Of a stretch of 64,000 nt of DNA, positions 1-8,469 are shown in pieces. The position numbers and the translations under genes were made by a program. Each line of letters starts with the position of its first letter. The stretch's first letter is position 1. Below the pieces are notes generated by a model. It was not told the DNA's origin. It saw only the letters and a program-made list of their open reading frames with translations, and did not search any database. Source of the DNA: Mycolicibacter acidiphilus (lineage in GTDB: Bacteria; Actinomycetota; Actinomycetes; Mycobacteriales; Mycobacteriaceae); contig NZ_JAHCLR010000027.1 of assembly GCF_018455725.1 (NCBI RefSeq), positions 1 to 64,000 of the forward strand, given 5' to 3'.

Positions 1-67
1 ACTCAACGAACGCATCAAGAACGCGCTGGACCCACTCGGCATCCTCAACCCCGGCTCGGGAATCTGA
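1..67 (+). CDS. C-terminal end of an FAD-linked oxidase (partial)
   Basis: Only the last 21 codons and the stop are inside the window; the gene begins to the left. The visible peptide contains IKNALDPLGILNPG, the typical C-terminal signature of FAD-linked oxidases of the glycolate oxidase/alkyl-DHAP synthase type (iK.alDP.giLNPG). Nothing can be said about substrate. It is followed by a 109-base gap before the molybdopterin oxidoreductase, so the two may or may not be co-transcribed. Confidence 0.6.
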   Translation, partial: LNERIKNALDPLGILNPGSGI

Positions 68-176
68 GGACTCCACCTGGGGATTCGGGGGGAAATTCGC
101 GTACGCCCGACAGGGCAGCCTCGCCGGGGGATGCTCATATTCTGTCGATGACACCGCCGAACGGGGAAGTGAGCGG

Positions 177-2555
177 ATGACCGAGAAGTCCTCACACGCG
201 CAGCACGCCGACCGCATCGCCGACATCTGGGGCACTCGAACCCCGCACGCGTCGGGGACCCAGTGGCCGGCCCGCGTCGACCAGTACCTGGCCGACGGCC
301 TGACCGCCGCCGACGTCGACCGCTGGGTGCGCAGCGCGTGTCTGCTGTGCTCCAACGGTTGCGGGGTGGAGATCGCGGTCCGGGACGGCCGCATCGTCGG
401 GGTGCGGGGTCGACCCGAGGACCGGGTCAACCACGGCCGGCTCGGCCCGAAGGGACTGTACGGCTGGCAGGGGCAGCAGCGTGACCGGCTCACCACACCG
501 CTGATCCGCCGCAACGGGCAACTCGTCGAGACCGACTGGGAGACCGCGATGACTGCGGTGGTGCAGCGCTCCCGAACGCTGCTCGACACCAAAGGCCCAC
601 TGTCGCACGGCTTCTTCACCTCCGGGCAGCTGATGTCCGAGGAGTACTACACGCTGGCGATGATCGGCAAGGGCGGGATCGGCACCCCGCACATGGACGG
701 CAACACCCGCTGGTGCACCTCGACGGCGGCCGCGGCGTTCCAGGAGACCTTCGGCTGCGACGGCCAACCCGGTTCCTACACCGACATCGACTCCTGCGAC
801 GCGATCTTTCTATACGGCCACAACGTCGCCGAAACGCAGACCGTGCTGTGGGCGCGGATGCTCGACCGACTCGACGGCGCCGACCCGCCCCGGCTGGTCT
901 GCGTCGACCCCCGGCGCACCAAGGTCGCCGAACGCGCCACCGTGCACCTGCCGCTGCGCAACGGCACGAACCTCGCGTTGATGAACGCCCTGGTGCACGA
1001 ACTGATCGCGAACGGGTTCGTCGACGAAGACTACGTCGCCGCGCACACCGTCGGCATCGACGCGCTGGAGGAACTGACCCGCGACACCACCCCGGAGTGG
1101 GCCGCGGAGATCTGCGACGTCCCCGCCGACGACATCCGCCGGGCCGCGGAGATCTTCGGCACCAGCAAACGGGTGGTGTCGACGGTGTCGATGGGCTTCT
1201 ACCAATCCCATCAGGCGACCGCGGCGTCCTGCCAGGTGAACAATATGCACCTGCTGCGCGGCATGATCGGCCGCCCCGGCGCCGGCGTGCTGCAGATGAA
1301 CGGCCAGCCCACCGCGCAGAACAACCGTGAATGCGGATGCGGCCCAGCGCTTCCCGGGTTTCGCAACTGGGCCAATCCGGAGCATGTGGCCGAGCTTGCC
1401 GCATTGTGGAACGTCGACCCGCTCGCGATCCCGCACTGGGCGCCACCGACGGATGCGATGACGATGTTCCGGTACGCCGAACAGGGTTCGATCGGCTTCC
1501 TGTGGATCGCCGGGACCAACCCGGGCGTCTCGATGCCGGATCTGGCCCGGGTGCGCCGAATCCTCTCCGGCGACCAGTGTTTCGTCGTGGTCTCCGACGG
1601 CTACCGCACCGAGACCACCGAACTCGCCGACGTCGTGCTGCCGACCGCGCTGTGGGCCGAGAAGACCGGCACCCACACCAACGTGGACCGCACCGTGCAC
1701 CTGTCCGAACAGGCCGTGCAACCGCCGGGGCAGGCCCGATCGGACCTGGCGATCTGGATCGACTACGCCCGGAGACTGGGGCTGACCGATAAGGACGGTG
1801 GGCCGCTGCCGCCGTGGAACACCCCGGCCGAGGCGTTCGAGGCGTGGCAGCGCTGCAGTGCGGGCCGCCCGGTGGACTACACCGGGCTCAGCTACGAACT
1901 GCTGCACGAGCACGGCGGAATCCAATGGCCGTGCAACACCGCGGTTCCCGCGGGCACCGAACGGCTCTACGCCGACGGGGTGTTTCCCACCGACGCGCAG
2001 TACTGCCAGTCCTACGGTCACGACCTTGCGACCGGGGCGCCGGTGACCGAGACGCAGTACCGCGCTACCGATCCCGCCGGCCGGGCCATCCTCAAGGCGG
2101 CGGCCTACGAGCCCGCCTACGAACTGCCCGACGATCACTACCCGCTGCGACTGACGACCGGCCGCACCGTCTATCACTGGCACACCCGCACCAAGACCGC
2201 CCGCGCGCCGCAGCTGCAGCAGGCGGCGCCGAGCATGTGGCTGGAGGTGTCCCGTCAGGACGCGAAGCAGTACGGCGTCGCCGAGGGCGACATCGTGCGC
2301 GTGACGTCGCGCCGGGGAAGCCTGGAAGCGCCGGCCCGGATCTCGCACGTGCGGGAGGGCGTGGTGTTCGGCCCCTGGCACTACGGGGACGACCCGATCA
2401 ACGAGCTCACGCTGAACGCCTGGGACCCGATCTCCCGCCAGCCCGAGTTCAAGGTCGCCGCCGTCGCCCTGGAACGGGTCCGCGCCGGAGACGGACCGGC
2501 CCCGGCGCCCACCAACACCGCGTCGGCCCCCGCAAATGGCGAAGGACGGTCGTGA
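177..2555 (+). CDS. Molybdopterin oxidoreductase (nitrate reductase/formate dehydrogenase-like family)
   Basis: 792 aa. It opens with an Fe-S motif, CLLCSNGC (C55, C58, C62), as in bis-MGD oxidoreductases. The expected fourth cysteine in the GRLCPKG motif is a glycine here (GRLGPKG, G90). NTRWCTST provides C180, the likely molybdenum ligand. The central part contains the usual NADH-dehydrogenase/FDH-like folds (GRPGAGVLQMNGQ near 357-370), and the C-terminal part carries the molydopterin dinucleotide-binding domain (LRLTTGRTVYHWHTRTKT near 660). No twin-arginine signal is visible, so it is probably cytoplasmic. The substrate cannot be assigned; assimilatory-type nitrate reductase and formate dehydrogenase-like roles are both possible. 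The stop overlaps the start of the next gene (GTGA), so the two are translationally coupled. Confidence 0.85.
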   Translation: MTEKSSHAQHADRIADIWGTRTPHASGTQWPARVDQYLADGLTAADVDRWVRSACLLCSNGCGVEIAVRDGRIVGVRGRPEDRVNHGRLGPKGLYGWQGQQRDRLTTPLIRRNGQLVETDWETAMTAVVQRSRTLLDTKGPLSHGFFTSGQLMSEEYYTLAMIGKGGIGTPHMDGNTRWCTSTAAAAFQETFGCDGQPGSYTDIDSCDAIFLYGHNVAETQTVLWARMLDRLDGADPPRLVCVDPRRTKVAERATVHLPLRNGTNLALMNALVHELIANGFVDEDYVAAHTVGIDALEELTRDTTPEWAAEICDVPADDIRRAAEIFGTSKRVVSTVSMGFYQSHQATAASCQVNNMHLLRGMIGRPGAGVLQMNGQPTAQNNRECGCGPALPGFRNWANPEHVAELAALWNVDPLAIPHWAPPTDAMTMFRYAEQGSIGFLWIAGTNPGVSMPDLARVRRILSGDQCFVVVSDGYRTETTELADVVLPTALWAEKTGTHTNVDRTVHLSEQAVQPPGQARSDLAIWIDYARRLGLTDKDGGPLPPWNTPAEAFEAWQRCSAGRPVDYTGLSYELLHEHGGIQWPCNTAVPAGTERLYADGVFPTDAQYCQSYGHDLATGAPVTETQYRATDPAGRAILKAAAYEPAYELPDDHYPLRLTTGRTVYHWHTRTKTARAPQLQQAAPSMWLEVSRQDAKQYGVAEGDIVRVTSRRGSLEAPARISHVREGVVFGPWHYGDDPINELTLNAWDPISRQPEFKVAAVALERVRAGDGPAPAPTNTASAPANGEGRS

Positions 2556-3037
2556 ACATGCACCTGACCACGTACCTGCGGCTGCTCGACGACACCGGGC
2601 AGAGCCTGGCCGCGTCCTACCGGCTGGTCGCCGAGGGACACCGGCTGGACTTCGACGTCCACTACGCATGCCTGGGGTTCGCCGGTCAGTGCGAAAACCA
2701 CTGCGGCGCACTGACATCGGTCGCCGAGCGCTACGCCGACGTCGCTGAACCCGCACCCGATCACTTGCGGCCGGCCGGCCTGGACTGCCCTCGCAGCGGG
2801 CCGATCGGGCTGTTGCGGGATCTGCAGGACGTCTACCAGCTCGCCAGCTTCCTCGACATCACCTGGACGCTGGTCGGTCAGGCCGCCCAGGCCGCTCGCG
2901 ACCGGGAGCTGATGGCGGTCGTTGCGCGCTGCAACCAGCAGACGACCGGTCAGCTGGCGTGGCTGCGGGCCCGGATGAAAGCTGAAGCGCCGCAGGCGCT
3001 GTTGGTCGCCGACGGGTCGGGCCTCCGGACCGGGTAA
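2552..3037 (+). CDS. Small protein coupled to the molybdopterin oxidoreductase, unknown function
   Basis: 161 aa from a GTG that overlaps the upstream stop by 4 bases. AAGGA at 2542-2546 is well placed for it; an ATG two codons further (2558) is the alternative. I do not recognise a family. The sequence looks largely alpha-helical and has a Cys/His cluster early on (H37, C40, C47, H50, C51), with two further cysteines later, so metal or Fe-S binding is possible. Tight coupling to the Mo enzyme suggests a subunit, electron-transfer partner or maturation factor; that is inference from position only. Confidence 0.7.
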   Translation: MNMHLTTYLRLLDDTGQSLAASYRLVAEGHRLDFDVHYACLGFAGQCENHCGALTSVAERYADVAEPAPDHLRPAGLDCPRSGPIGLLRDLQDVYQLASFLDITWTLVGQAAQAARDRELMAVVARCNQQTTGQLAWLRARMKAEAPQALLVADGSGLRTG

Positions 3038-3047
3038 CTGTGAACGG

Positions 3048-3329
3048 TCAGAGGCCGATGTCGTGTGCTCCTGCGTGTTCCTCGATGCTGATGCGGGCGT
3101 CATCGTCGGTGGCGCGGGCAGCGTCGAGCGCGGCTGCGTCGGCCGCGTTTTCCAATTCCTCGAAGTAGGCCAGTTCTTCGGCCGAAATCAGTGCCGCAGC
3201 GGGTTTGCCGTTGCGGGTGACCACAACCCGCTCACCGGCGTAGGCGGCACGGTTGATGATGTCGCCGATGCTGGCGCGCAACTCAGCGAGGGCGACCTCG
3301 GGGTGGCGAGAAGCGGTGACTGAGTTCAT
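3048..3329 (-). CDS. Phd/YefM-RelB-type antitoxin
   Basis: 93 aa. The N-terminal half has the Phd/YefM DNA-binding signature (LRASIGDIINRAAYAG, then VVVTRNGKPAAALIS), and the C-terminal half is acidic and Ala-rich, as expected for a toxin-neutralising tail. It would bind the neighbouring RelE-like toxin and autoregulate. The usual arrangement is antitoxin then toxin on one strand. Here the toxin lies upstream on the opposite strand and the genes diverge from a 93-base gap. A TACCGT -10-like box lies 7 bases before the ATG on its own strand, suggesting a leaderless transcript. Its stop is only 10 bases from the stop of the convergent 161-aa gene. Confidence 0.85.
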   Translation of the reverse strand: MNSVTASRHPEVALAELRASIGDIINRAAYAGERVVVTRNGKPAAALISAEELAYFEELENAADAAALDAARATDDDARISIEEHAGAHDIGL

Positions 3330-3336
3330 AACGTGG

Positions 3337-3416
3337 ACGGTATCACCATTCTTGAAGAATTGTACAAAATGTTTGATTTGTCTGAATCGATCGAAGTGTG
3401 CAGTTGATGTTACCGT
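3337..3416. promoter_or_regulatory. Mirrored divergent promoters and palindromes between antitoxin and toxin
   Basis: Short AT-rich island in a GC-rich genome. On the minus strand TACCGT (3337-3342) lies 7 bases before the antitoxin ATG; on the plus strand TACCGT (3411-3416) lies 6 bases before the toxin GTG. Between them are three palindromes: ATTCT-tga-AGAAT (3348-3360), TTGTACAA (3360-3367) and TCGATCGA (3388-3395, approximate). These are plausible autoregulatory operator sites for the antitoxin/toxin complex. Confidence 0.5.
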
Positions 3417-3422
3417 TTCGCG

Positions 3423-3686
3423 GTGGCGTACCGCGTTGAGTTGACCCGTGAGGCGGACAAAGCCCTGGGCCGCATCGCCCGCAGCGATCCGAAGCTGCAC
3501 AAGCAGCTCGTCACCGCGATCGCCGCACTCCGCACCGACCCGCGCCCGCCCGGCTGCGAATCGCTCACTGGCCGCGACGGCTACCGCATTCGAGTTCGCG
3601 GCTGTCGCGTGCTGTACACGATCGAAGACCGGAAGGTGCTGGTCGAGGTCTTTCGTGTCGCCAAACGTGGCGAGGTCTACCACTGA
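3423..3686 (+). CDS. RelE/ParE-superfamily toxin
   Basis: 87 aa from GTG. It has the RelE-like fold signature: an N-terminal helix pair (LTREADKALGRIARSD), then the DGYRIRVRGCRVLYTI strand pattern and the VEVFRVAKRGEVYH C-terminus. The basic and aromatic residues at the end (K, R, Y, H) fit the ribosome-dependent mRNA interferase type, but ParE-like gyrase action cannot be excluded from sequence. The length is normal for the family. Its antitoxin is on the opposite strand, which is unusual for RelBE. A -10-like TACCGT 6 bases upstream suggests leaderless expression. Confidence 0.85.
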   Translation: MAYRVELTREADKALGRIARSDPKLHKQLVTAIAALRTDPRPPGCESLTGRDGYRIRVRGCRVLYTIEDRKVLVEVFRVAKRGEVYH

Positions 3687-3729
3687 ACGCAGTTCCCGAG
3701 TCGCCTTGCCGGACAGTGCGGACGACTCG

Positions 3730-6700
3730 TCAGGCCACGGCGCCGGCGCTGACCGCCGCCCGGGGTTCGACGACCGGCGTGACGGCAACCGGCGCGGTCT
3801 CCGGCTGCTGCCAGCCCGCCGGCAGCAGCCGCGGCGCGACGGCCACCGCCGCCACCGCCGCGGCCGCCGATCCGACCCCGATGCCCCAGCCGATCGGGCC
3901 GACCGGGGTGCAGCCGAGCAGCTGACTGATCCCCGGGAGCCCGACCATCGCTGCGAATGCCACGAACGAACCAACCGAGGTGAGCACCACCAGCGGGGCG
4001 TGCGAGTCGATCAGGCTCTGCCCGAGTTCGGTGCTGACCAGCGAGATCAGCGCGACGGTGGCAGCCCGCTGCGGGGTCCCGGTCATCGAGGCCAGCGTCC
4101 ACGCGGCGGTGGCGGCGGTCCCGGTGATGACGCCGCGCACCGCCACCGCGCGCATCAGCTTCGCCCTGTCCAGGCCGCGGCCGACGCGCTGCACCGCACC
4201 GGCCGGGGTGCTGACCGCCACCGACGTGGCCGGCAGCGCGTCGGTGAGCATGTTCAGCAGCAGCAGCTGCCGGTTGTTCAGCGGCGACGTCCCGGCGATC
4301 GCGGTGCCGATCACGCCGAACATCACCTCACCGAGGTTCCCGCCAAGCAGGCCCTCCACGGCCAGTTGCACGCCGCGCCACAGCCGGCGGCCCTCGTCGA
4401 CGGCGTCGGTCAGCGCACCGATCCGGCCGTCGGTGAGGACGATGTCGGCGGTGGCGTGCGCGGAGTCGCTGCCGCGGGCGACGACGCCGAGGCCGACGCT
4501 GGCAGCGCGGATCGCGGCGGCGTCGTTGGCGCCGTCGCCGACCATCGCGCAGACCGTGCCGGTGCGCTCCAGGGTCTGCACGATCTGCACCTTGTTCTCC
4601 GGTGCCATCCGGGCGAAGATCACCCGCTCATGCACCGCGGCCTCCTGGTCGGTGCGGGACAGCGCATTCCACTGCGAACCGGTGATCACCTGCTCGGCGG
4701 CCACCGGCATGCCCAGTTCCGCGGCGATCGCGGTGGCGGTCACCGGGTGGTCGCCGGTGATCAGCCGGATCCCGATGCCGCGCTCGGCCAGGTCGGCCAG
4801 CAGCTGCGGCGCCTCGGGGCGCGGGGTGTCGGAGATCCCGAGGAAGCCGACCAGCGACAGCCCGTCGGCGCACAGGCCGCCGATGGCGTCGGCGTCGTCC
4901 CGAATCGCCTTGGCCTGCTTGGCGTTCAGGTCCCGGTGGGCCACCGCGATCACCCGCAGTCCGTCGGCGGCCAGGTCGGCCACGGTGTCGGCCAACGCCG
5001 GGTCGGCACCGGCGCACGCGGCCAGCACCACCTCCGGTGCGCCCTTGATCGTCAGCCGGGTGCCCGACACCGATGCGGAGAATGCCCGGCCGGAGCGGAA
5101 CGGCAGGTGCGCGTCGGGGACCGAAGCCGGATGCGCGACACCGGCCTGTCCGGCGGCCTCGAGGATCGCCTGATCGGTGGCGTGGGCGTGGGCGGCGCCT
5201 TCGGGGGCCGGGGCGGCGTGCGCGGCGCAGCGCAACACATCGTCGTCGGACTGCCCGGGCATCGGCTGGATCCGGGTCACCCGCAGCCGGTTCTCGCTGA
5301 GCGTGCCGGTCTTGTCGAAGCACACCACCTCGAGCCGGCCGAGCGCCTCCACCGACCGCGGAACCCGCACCAGCGCACCGGTCTTGGTCAGCCGCTGCGA
5401 CGAGGCGTGCTGGGCCAGGGTCGCCATCAGCGGCATCCCCTCGGGCACCGCCGCCACCGCCACCGCGATCGCGTTGCCCAGCGCCATCTTCAGGCCGCCG
5501 CCGCGCAGCATGCCGAGCAGACCGACCATGCCGCCGCCGATCGCGCTGGCCGGGAATGCCTGGCTCATCAGCGTGCTGAGCTGGTGCTGCAGCCCGACGA
5601 CGGGCGGAGTGCCCGCAGCCAGTTCGGCGGCCCGGCGCACCTGGGTGTCGGCGCCGACGGCGGTCACCACCGCGACCGCGGTGCCGGCCACCACCGTGGT
5701 GCCGGCGTAGAGCATGCAGTAGCGCTCGGCGAGTTCGGCGCCGGGCAGCACAGGGGCGGTCTGCTTGTCCACCGACAGCGACTCGCCGGTCAGGGAGGAC
5801 TCGTCGACCTCCAGGTCGGTGGCCTCGATGATCCGGGCGTCGGCGGGGACCACCTCGTTGCTGCGGATTTCGATGAGGTCGCCGGGGAGCAGCTGATCGG
5901 CGACGATCTCGCGGTAGCCGGCGGTGTCGTCGGCCACGGTGTCGACGAGGCGGGCCGGCGGGGTCTGGGCGGCCAGCAGGCGATTCAGCCGGTTCTCGGC
6001 CTGCAACTGCTGCCCGGCGGCGAGCATGCAGTTGCCGATCAGCACGGTGGAGACCATCATCGCGTCGACCGGTGACCCGAGCATCGCGGTGGCCGCGGAG
6101 CACAGCGCGAGCACCGGCATCAGCGGGTCGGAGAGCTCCGCCCGCACGGCTTTGGCGAACTGCCACACCATGTTCTCCGGCGGTGCGACGGCGACGGTGC
6201 GGGCCGTCACGTCGGGAACCGGCAGTGCCGCACGAACGTCGTCGACCGACAGCGCGTGCCAGTCCTGCACGACCGCCGGTTTCGGTGCGGCGGCGCGCAC
6301 GATCCGCCGGGCCGACAGGTAGCCCGACAGCAGTCCGGCGGCGGCACCCAGGTCGACCGGGTTCGCCCGGCGTCCACCCCGCACCCCGGGCACGATCAGC
6401 AGCCCGGCCAGCGTCGACGCGCCGGTGGAGATCGTGATGCCGCGCTGTGCGGCGTCACGGGCCGCGGGCAGGGCGTGCAGCACCTGCCAGGCGCCGACCA
6501 GATCCTCCAGCAGCAGGTCGGACTCCCACGGCGGTGCGATGTCGTCGCCGGGCATGACCCCCAGCGCCACATCCGCGGCGGCGAGCGCCTGGAAAGCTGC
6601 TGAGGACAGCACCGCAACCGTGCGGTCGGCGGTCTGCAGGTCCAGTACGGCGGCCGCCAGCGCGGCGTCCACCCCGTCGGAGCCGACCGGCGACAGGTGG

Positions 6701-7953
6701 TCGAACGCGGGCCGCAGTTCGCCGAGGTCGCCGGTGTCGACGGCAGCGATCTGCACATCGGCGGTGCGCGCCTCGGCGATGATCGCCGACGCCAGCGGGT
6801 TGCCGACGAGCACGCGGGGGTCGATCAGCACGGTGTCGATCGTGTCGAGGCGGCGCAGGCTCCCCGGCCGCAGCGGGAGCACCCCGTGGTGCTCGGCCAG
6901 TCCGTGGCCCAGCGTCGCGGCGAACGATTCGGTGGTGGTGCGCAAGGCTTTCGGTGCGGCCGCGACCGCGGTCTGCGAGGCCATCGTGACGTTGCGGGTG
7001 ATGACGCCGACCAGCCCGGTGCCGATCAGTTGCACCATCGCCATCCGCTTGCCGTGCCGCTCGGCCTTACTCACCGCGACCGGCGCCGGACGCACCGACC
7101 GGTGCACGGCGTCCTGCTCGGCGTGCCGGGCCAGCAGGGGTTCGTAGCGGCCCCAGGCGTGCGCGGCGGCGCGACTCTCGGTGGCCTTGATGCCCTGCAG
7201 TGCGAGGTCCACCGAGAGTGTCACCGGCGACAGCACCGCGATGCGTGCCCCGATGGACACCAGCAGCATGACGGTGTCGGTGGCGGCGGTGCCGAATCGG
7301 TCTTCGAGCACCTGGCGCACCTTGGGCTGGTAGGTCAGCAGCGCCGCGGCCGCGTCGACGGCGACCGGCGCACCGGGGATCCGCAGCAGCCGGCCCGCGA
7401 CGGTGATCGCCAGCCCGGCGGCGTTCATGCCGATCATCACGCCGCGACTGACCAGCAGCAGGCCGTCGCCCGGTAGGCGCCGGGCACTCGGGTGCGGCGT
7501 GACGGCACCGGTGCTCGGCGCGTGCCGCCGTTCGACGTCGTCGACGACCTGGCACAGGTCGTGCAGCGTGGTCTGCGCATCGTTGATCTCGACCACCACC
7601 CGAGCCAGCGGACGGTTCAGGCGCACCGCGGTGACGCCGGGCCGACCGCGCAGCGCGTCGACGACGGCGCGGCCGCGGGCCTCCCCGCCGGTCTCGTCGA
7701 GGCCGCGGACCTCGATCCACATCCGGCCGTCGCCGTGCCAGGTGTGCCGGGTCAGGGTGGCCACCGAAACCTCGCCGGAGAGCACCTTGGCGCCTTCGCG
7801 GATCGGGATGGTGGCGAGGCCGAGACTGGCCGAGACCACCGATCCGGCGGTTCCAACGGCCGACGATGCGGCGCCGGTCGCGGCGTCGACGCTCGCGACG
7901 GTGGCCTGGATGAGCAGGGCGGCCGCGCGGCGCGGCAGGGAGGTGGGGATCAC
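3730..7953 (-). CDS. Large P-type cation-transporting ATPase, CtpI-like
   Basis: 1407 aa, far longer than ordinary P-type ATPases and in the range of mycobacterial CtpI (about 1600 aa in M. tuberculosis). All catalytic hallmarks are present: TGES in SSLTGESLSVDK near residue 720 (actuator domain), VAAVPEGMPL in the membrane just before the catalytic core, the phosphorylated aspartate in CFDKTGT near 878, and the hinge GDGANDAAAIRAA. The long N-terminal extension has a ferredoxin-like/HMA-like stretch (WHGDGRMWIEVRG) but no CxxC, and several hydrophobic segments. The ion is unknown. The divergent ArsR gene with an alpha5-type metal site points to a transition metal (Zn, Co or Ni) rather than Ca or K. 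It probably exports metal at the plasma membrane. Confidence 0.85.
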   Translation of the reverse strand: MIPTSLPRRAAALLIQATVASVDAATGAASSAVGTAGSVVSASLGLATIPIREGAKVLSGEVSVATLTRHTWHGDGRMWIEVRGLDETGGEARGRAVVDALRGRPGVTAVRLNRPLARVVVEINDAQTTLHDLCQVVDDVERRHAPSTGAVTPHPSARRLPGDGLLLVSRGVMIGMNAAGLAITVAGRLLRIPGAPVAVDAAAALLTYQPKVRQVLEDRFGTAATDTVMLLVSIGARIAVLSPVTLSVDLALQGIKATESRAAAHAWGRYEPLLARHAEQDAVHRSVRPAPVAVSKAERHGKRMAMVQLIGTGLVGVITRNVTMASQTAVAAAPKALRTTTESFAATLGHGLAEHHGVLPLRPGSLRRLDTIDTVLIDPRVLVGNPLASAIIAEARTADVQIAAVDTGDLGELRPAFDHLSPVGSDGVDAALAAAVLDLQTADRTVAVLSSAAFQALAAADVALGVMPGDDIAPPWESDLLLEDLVGAWQVLHALPAARDAAQRGITISTGASTLAGLLIVPGVRGGRRANPVDLGAAAGLLSGYLSARRIVRAAAPKPAVVQDWHALSVDDVRAALPVPDVTARTVAVAPPENMVWQFAKAVRAELSDPLMPVLALCSAATAMLGSPVDAMMVSTVLIGNCMLAAGQQLQAENRLNRLLAAQTPPARLVDTVADDTAGYREIVADQLLPGDLIEIRSNEVVPADARIIEATDLEVDESSLTGESLSVDKQTAPVLPGAELAERYCMLYAGTTVVAGTAVAVVTAVGADTQVRRAAELAAGTPPVVGLQHQLSTLMSQAFPASAIGGGMVGLLGMLRGGGLKMALGNAIAVAVAAVPEGMPLMATLAQHASSQRLTKTGALVRVPRSVEALGRLEVVCFDKTGTLSENRLRVTRIQPMPGQSDDDVLRCAAHAAPAPEGAAHAHATDQAILEAAGQAGVAHPASVPDAHLPFRSGRAFSASVSGTRLTIKGAPEVVLAACAGADPALADTVADLAADGLRVIAVAHRDLNAKQAKAIRDDADAIGGLCADGLSLVGFLGISDTPRPEAPQLLADLAERGIGIRLITGDHPVTATAIAAELGMPVAAEQVITGSQWNALSRTDQEAAVHERVIFARMAPENKVQIVQTLERTGTVCAMVGDGANDAAAIRAASVGLGVVARGSDSAHATADIVLTDGRIGALTDAVDEGRRLWRGVQLAVEGLLGGNLGEVMFGVIGTAIAGTSPLNNRQLLLLNMLTDALPATSVAVSTPAGAVQRVGRGLDRAKLMRAVAVRGVITGTAATAAWTLASMTGTPQRAATVALISLVSTELGQSLIDSHAPLVVLTSVGSFVAFAAMVGLPGISQLLGCTPVGPIGWGIGVGSAAAAVAAVAVAPRLLPAGWQQPETAPVAVTPVVEPRAAVSAGAVA

Positions 7954-8020
7954 GGTGGAGTCGCCAATCGGGTGAGCCGGATGCGTTGTGCGGCCCCAAT
8001 CCTGTCGTTAGTTTGATGAT

Positions 8021-8052
8021 TACGCAACTATGCAATTGTTATGTTGTGCGAA
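8021..8052. promoter_or_regulatory. Candidate ArsR operator, imperfect palindrome centred on CAATTG
   Basis: AT-rich imperfect inverted repeat (CGCAAC... around CAATTG ...GTTGTGCG) in the 123-base gap between the divergent ATPase and ArsR genes. GTTGTGCG occurs twice in the gap (7985-7992 and 8043-8050). It resembles in style the 12-2-12 operators of SmtB/ArsR repressors, but the symmetry is weak and includes a gap. Confidence 0.3.
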
Positions 8053-8076
8053 TCCCACCGTCAGCGGTGCGCGAGA

Positions 8077-8469
8077 ATGAGTCCCGCCTCAACAAAACGA
8101 GAAGAACGGCAACCCGAAATCGCCACTGAATCCGCCCCGCCCGGGGAGCCGACCGAGCCGCAGGTCGTCTCCGCTGCGGCGACGTTCGGCCTGCTCAGCA
8201 GCCCCGCCCGGTTGCGGGTGCTGTGGCTGGCCGCCAACGACACCTGCGATGTGACGACGCTGGCGCAACGCACCGGCCTGGGCGTGGCCACCATGAGCCA
8301 GCATCTGACGAAGCTGCGACTCGCGGGGCTGATCAGTTCCCGACGGGAGGGCCGCCGGCACTTCTACACGGTCGACGACCCGCACATCCTGACCCTGCTG
8401 CAGCAGATCTTCGCCCACATCGCCCCGGACGGCAGCCTCGCGCCCGACCCGGGAGGGCCCGCCCGCTAG
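8077..8469 (+). CDS. ArsR/SmtB-family metal-responsive regulator
   Basis: 130 aa from ATG 8077; an earlier ATG at 8041 would start inside the putative operator and adds a Cys/Arg-rich tail unlike the family. The winged helix is clear: LLSSPARLRVLWLAA, the recognition region TGLGVATMSQHLTKLRLAG, and the wing RREGRRHFYTV. The last helix reads DPHILTLLQQIFAH, giving D101-x-H103 and H114, the D-x-H-x10-H spacing of the alpha5 metal site of CzrA, SmtB and NmtR. The fourth ligand, usually H or E at +3, is P117 here with D118 next to it. It most likely represses the divergent P-type ATPase and releases on metal binding. Its end overlaps the convergent hydrolase gene by 3-4 bases. Confidence 0.85.
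   Translation: MSPASTKREERQPEIATESAPPGEPTEPQVVSAAATFGLLSSPARLRVLWLAANDTCDVTTLAQRTGLGVATMSQHLTKLRLAGLISSRREGRRHFYTVDDPHILTLLQQIFAHIAPDGSLAPDPGGPAR

Noticed and set aside
810-2756. Long open frame on the minus strand (about 650 codons) opposite the Mo oxidoreductase
   Set aside because: Antisense shadow of a high-GC gene; Arg/Gly/Val-rich composition without domains, while the plus strand has clear motifs.
3448-6075. Long plus-strand open frame through the P-type ATPase
   Set aside because: Composition is Arg/Gly/His-rich and featureless; the minus strand encodes DKTGT, TGES and GDGAND motifs.
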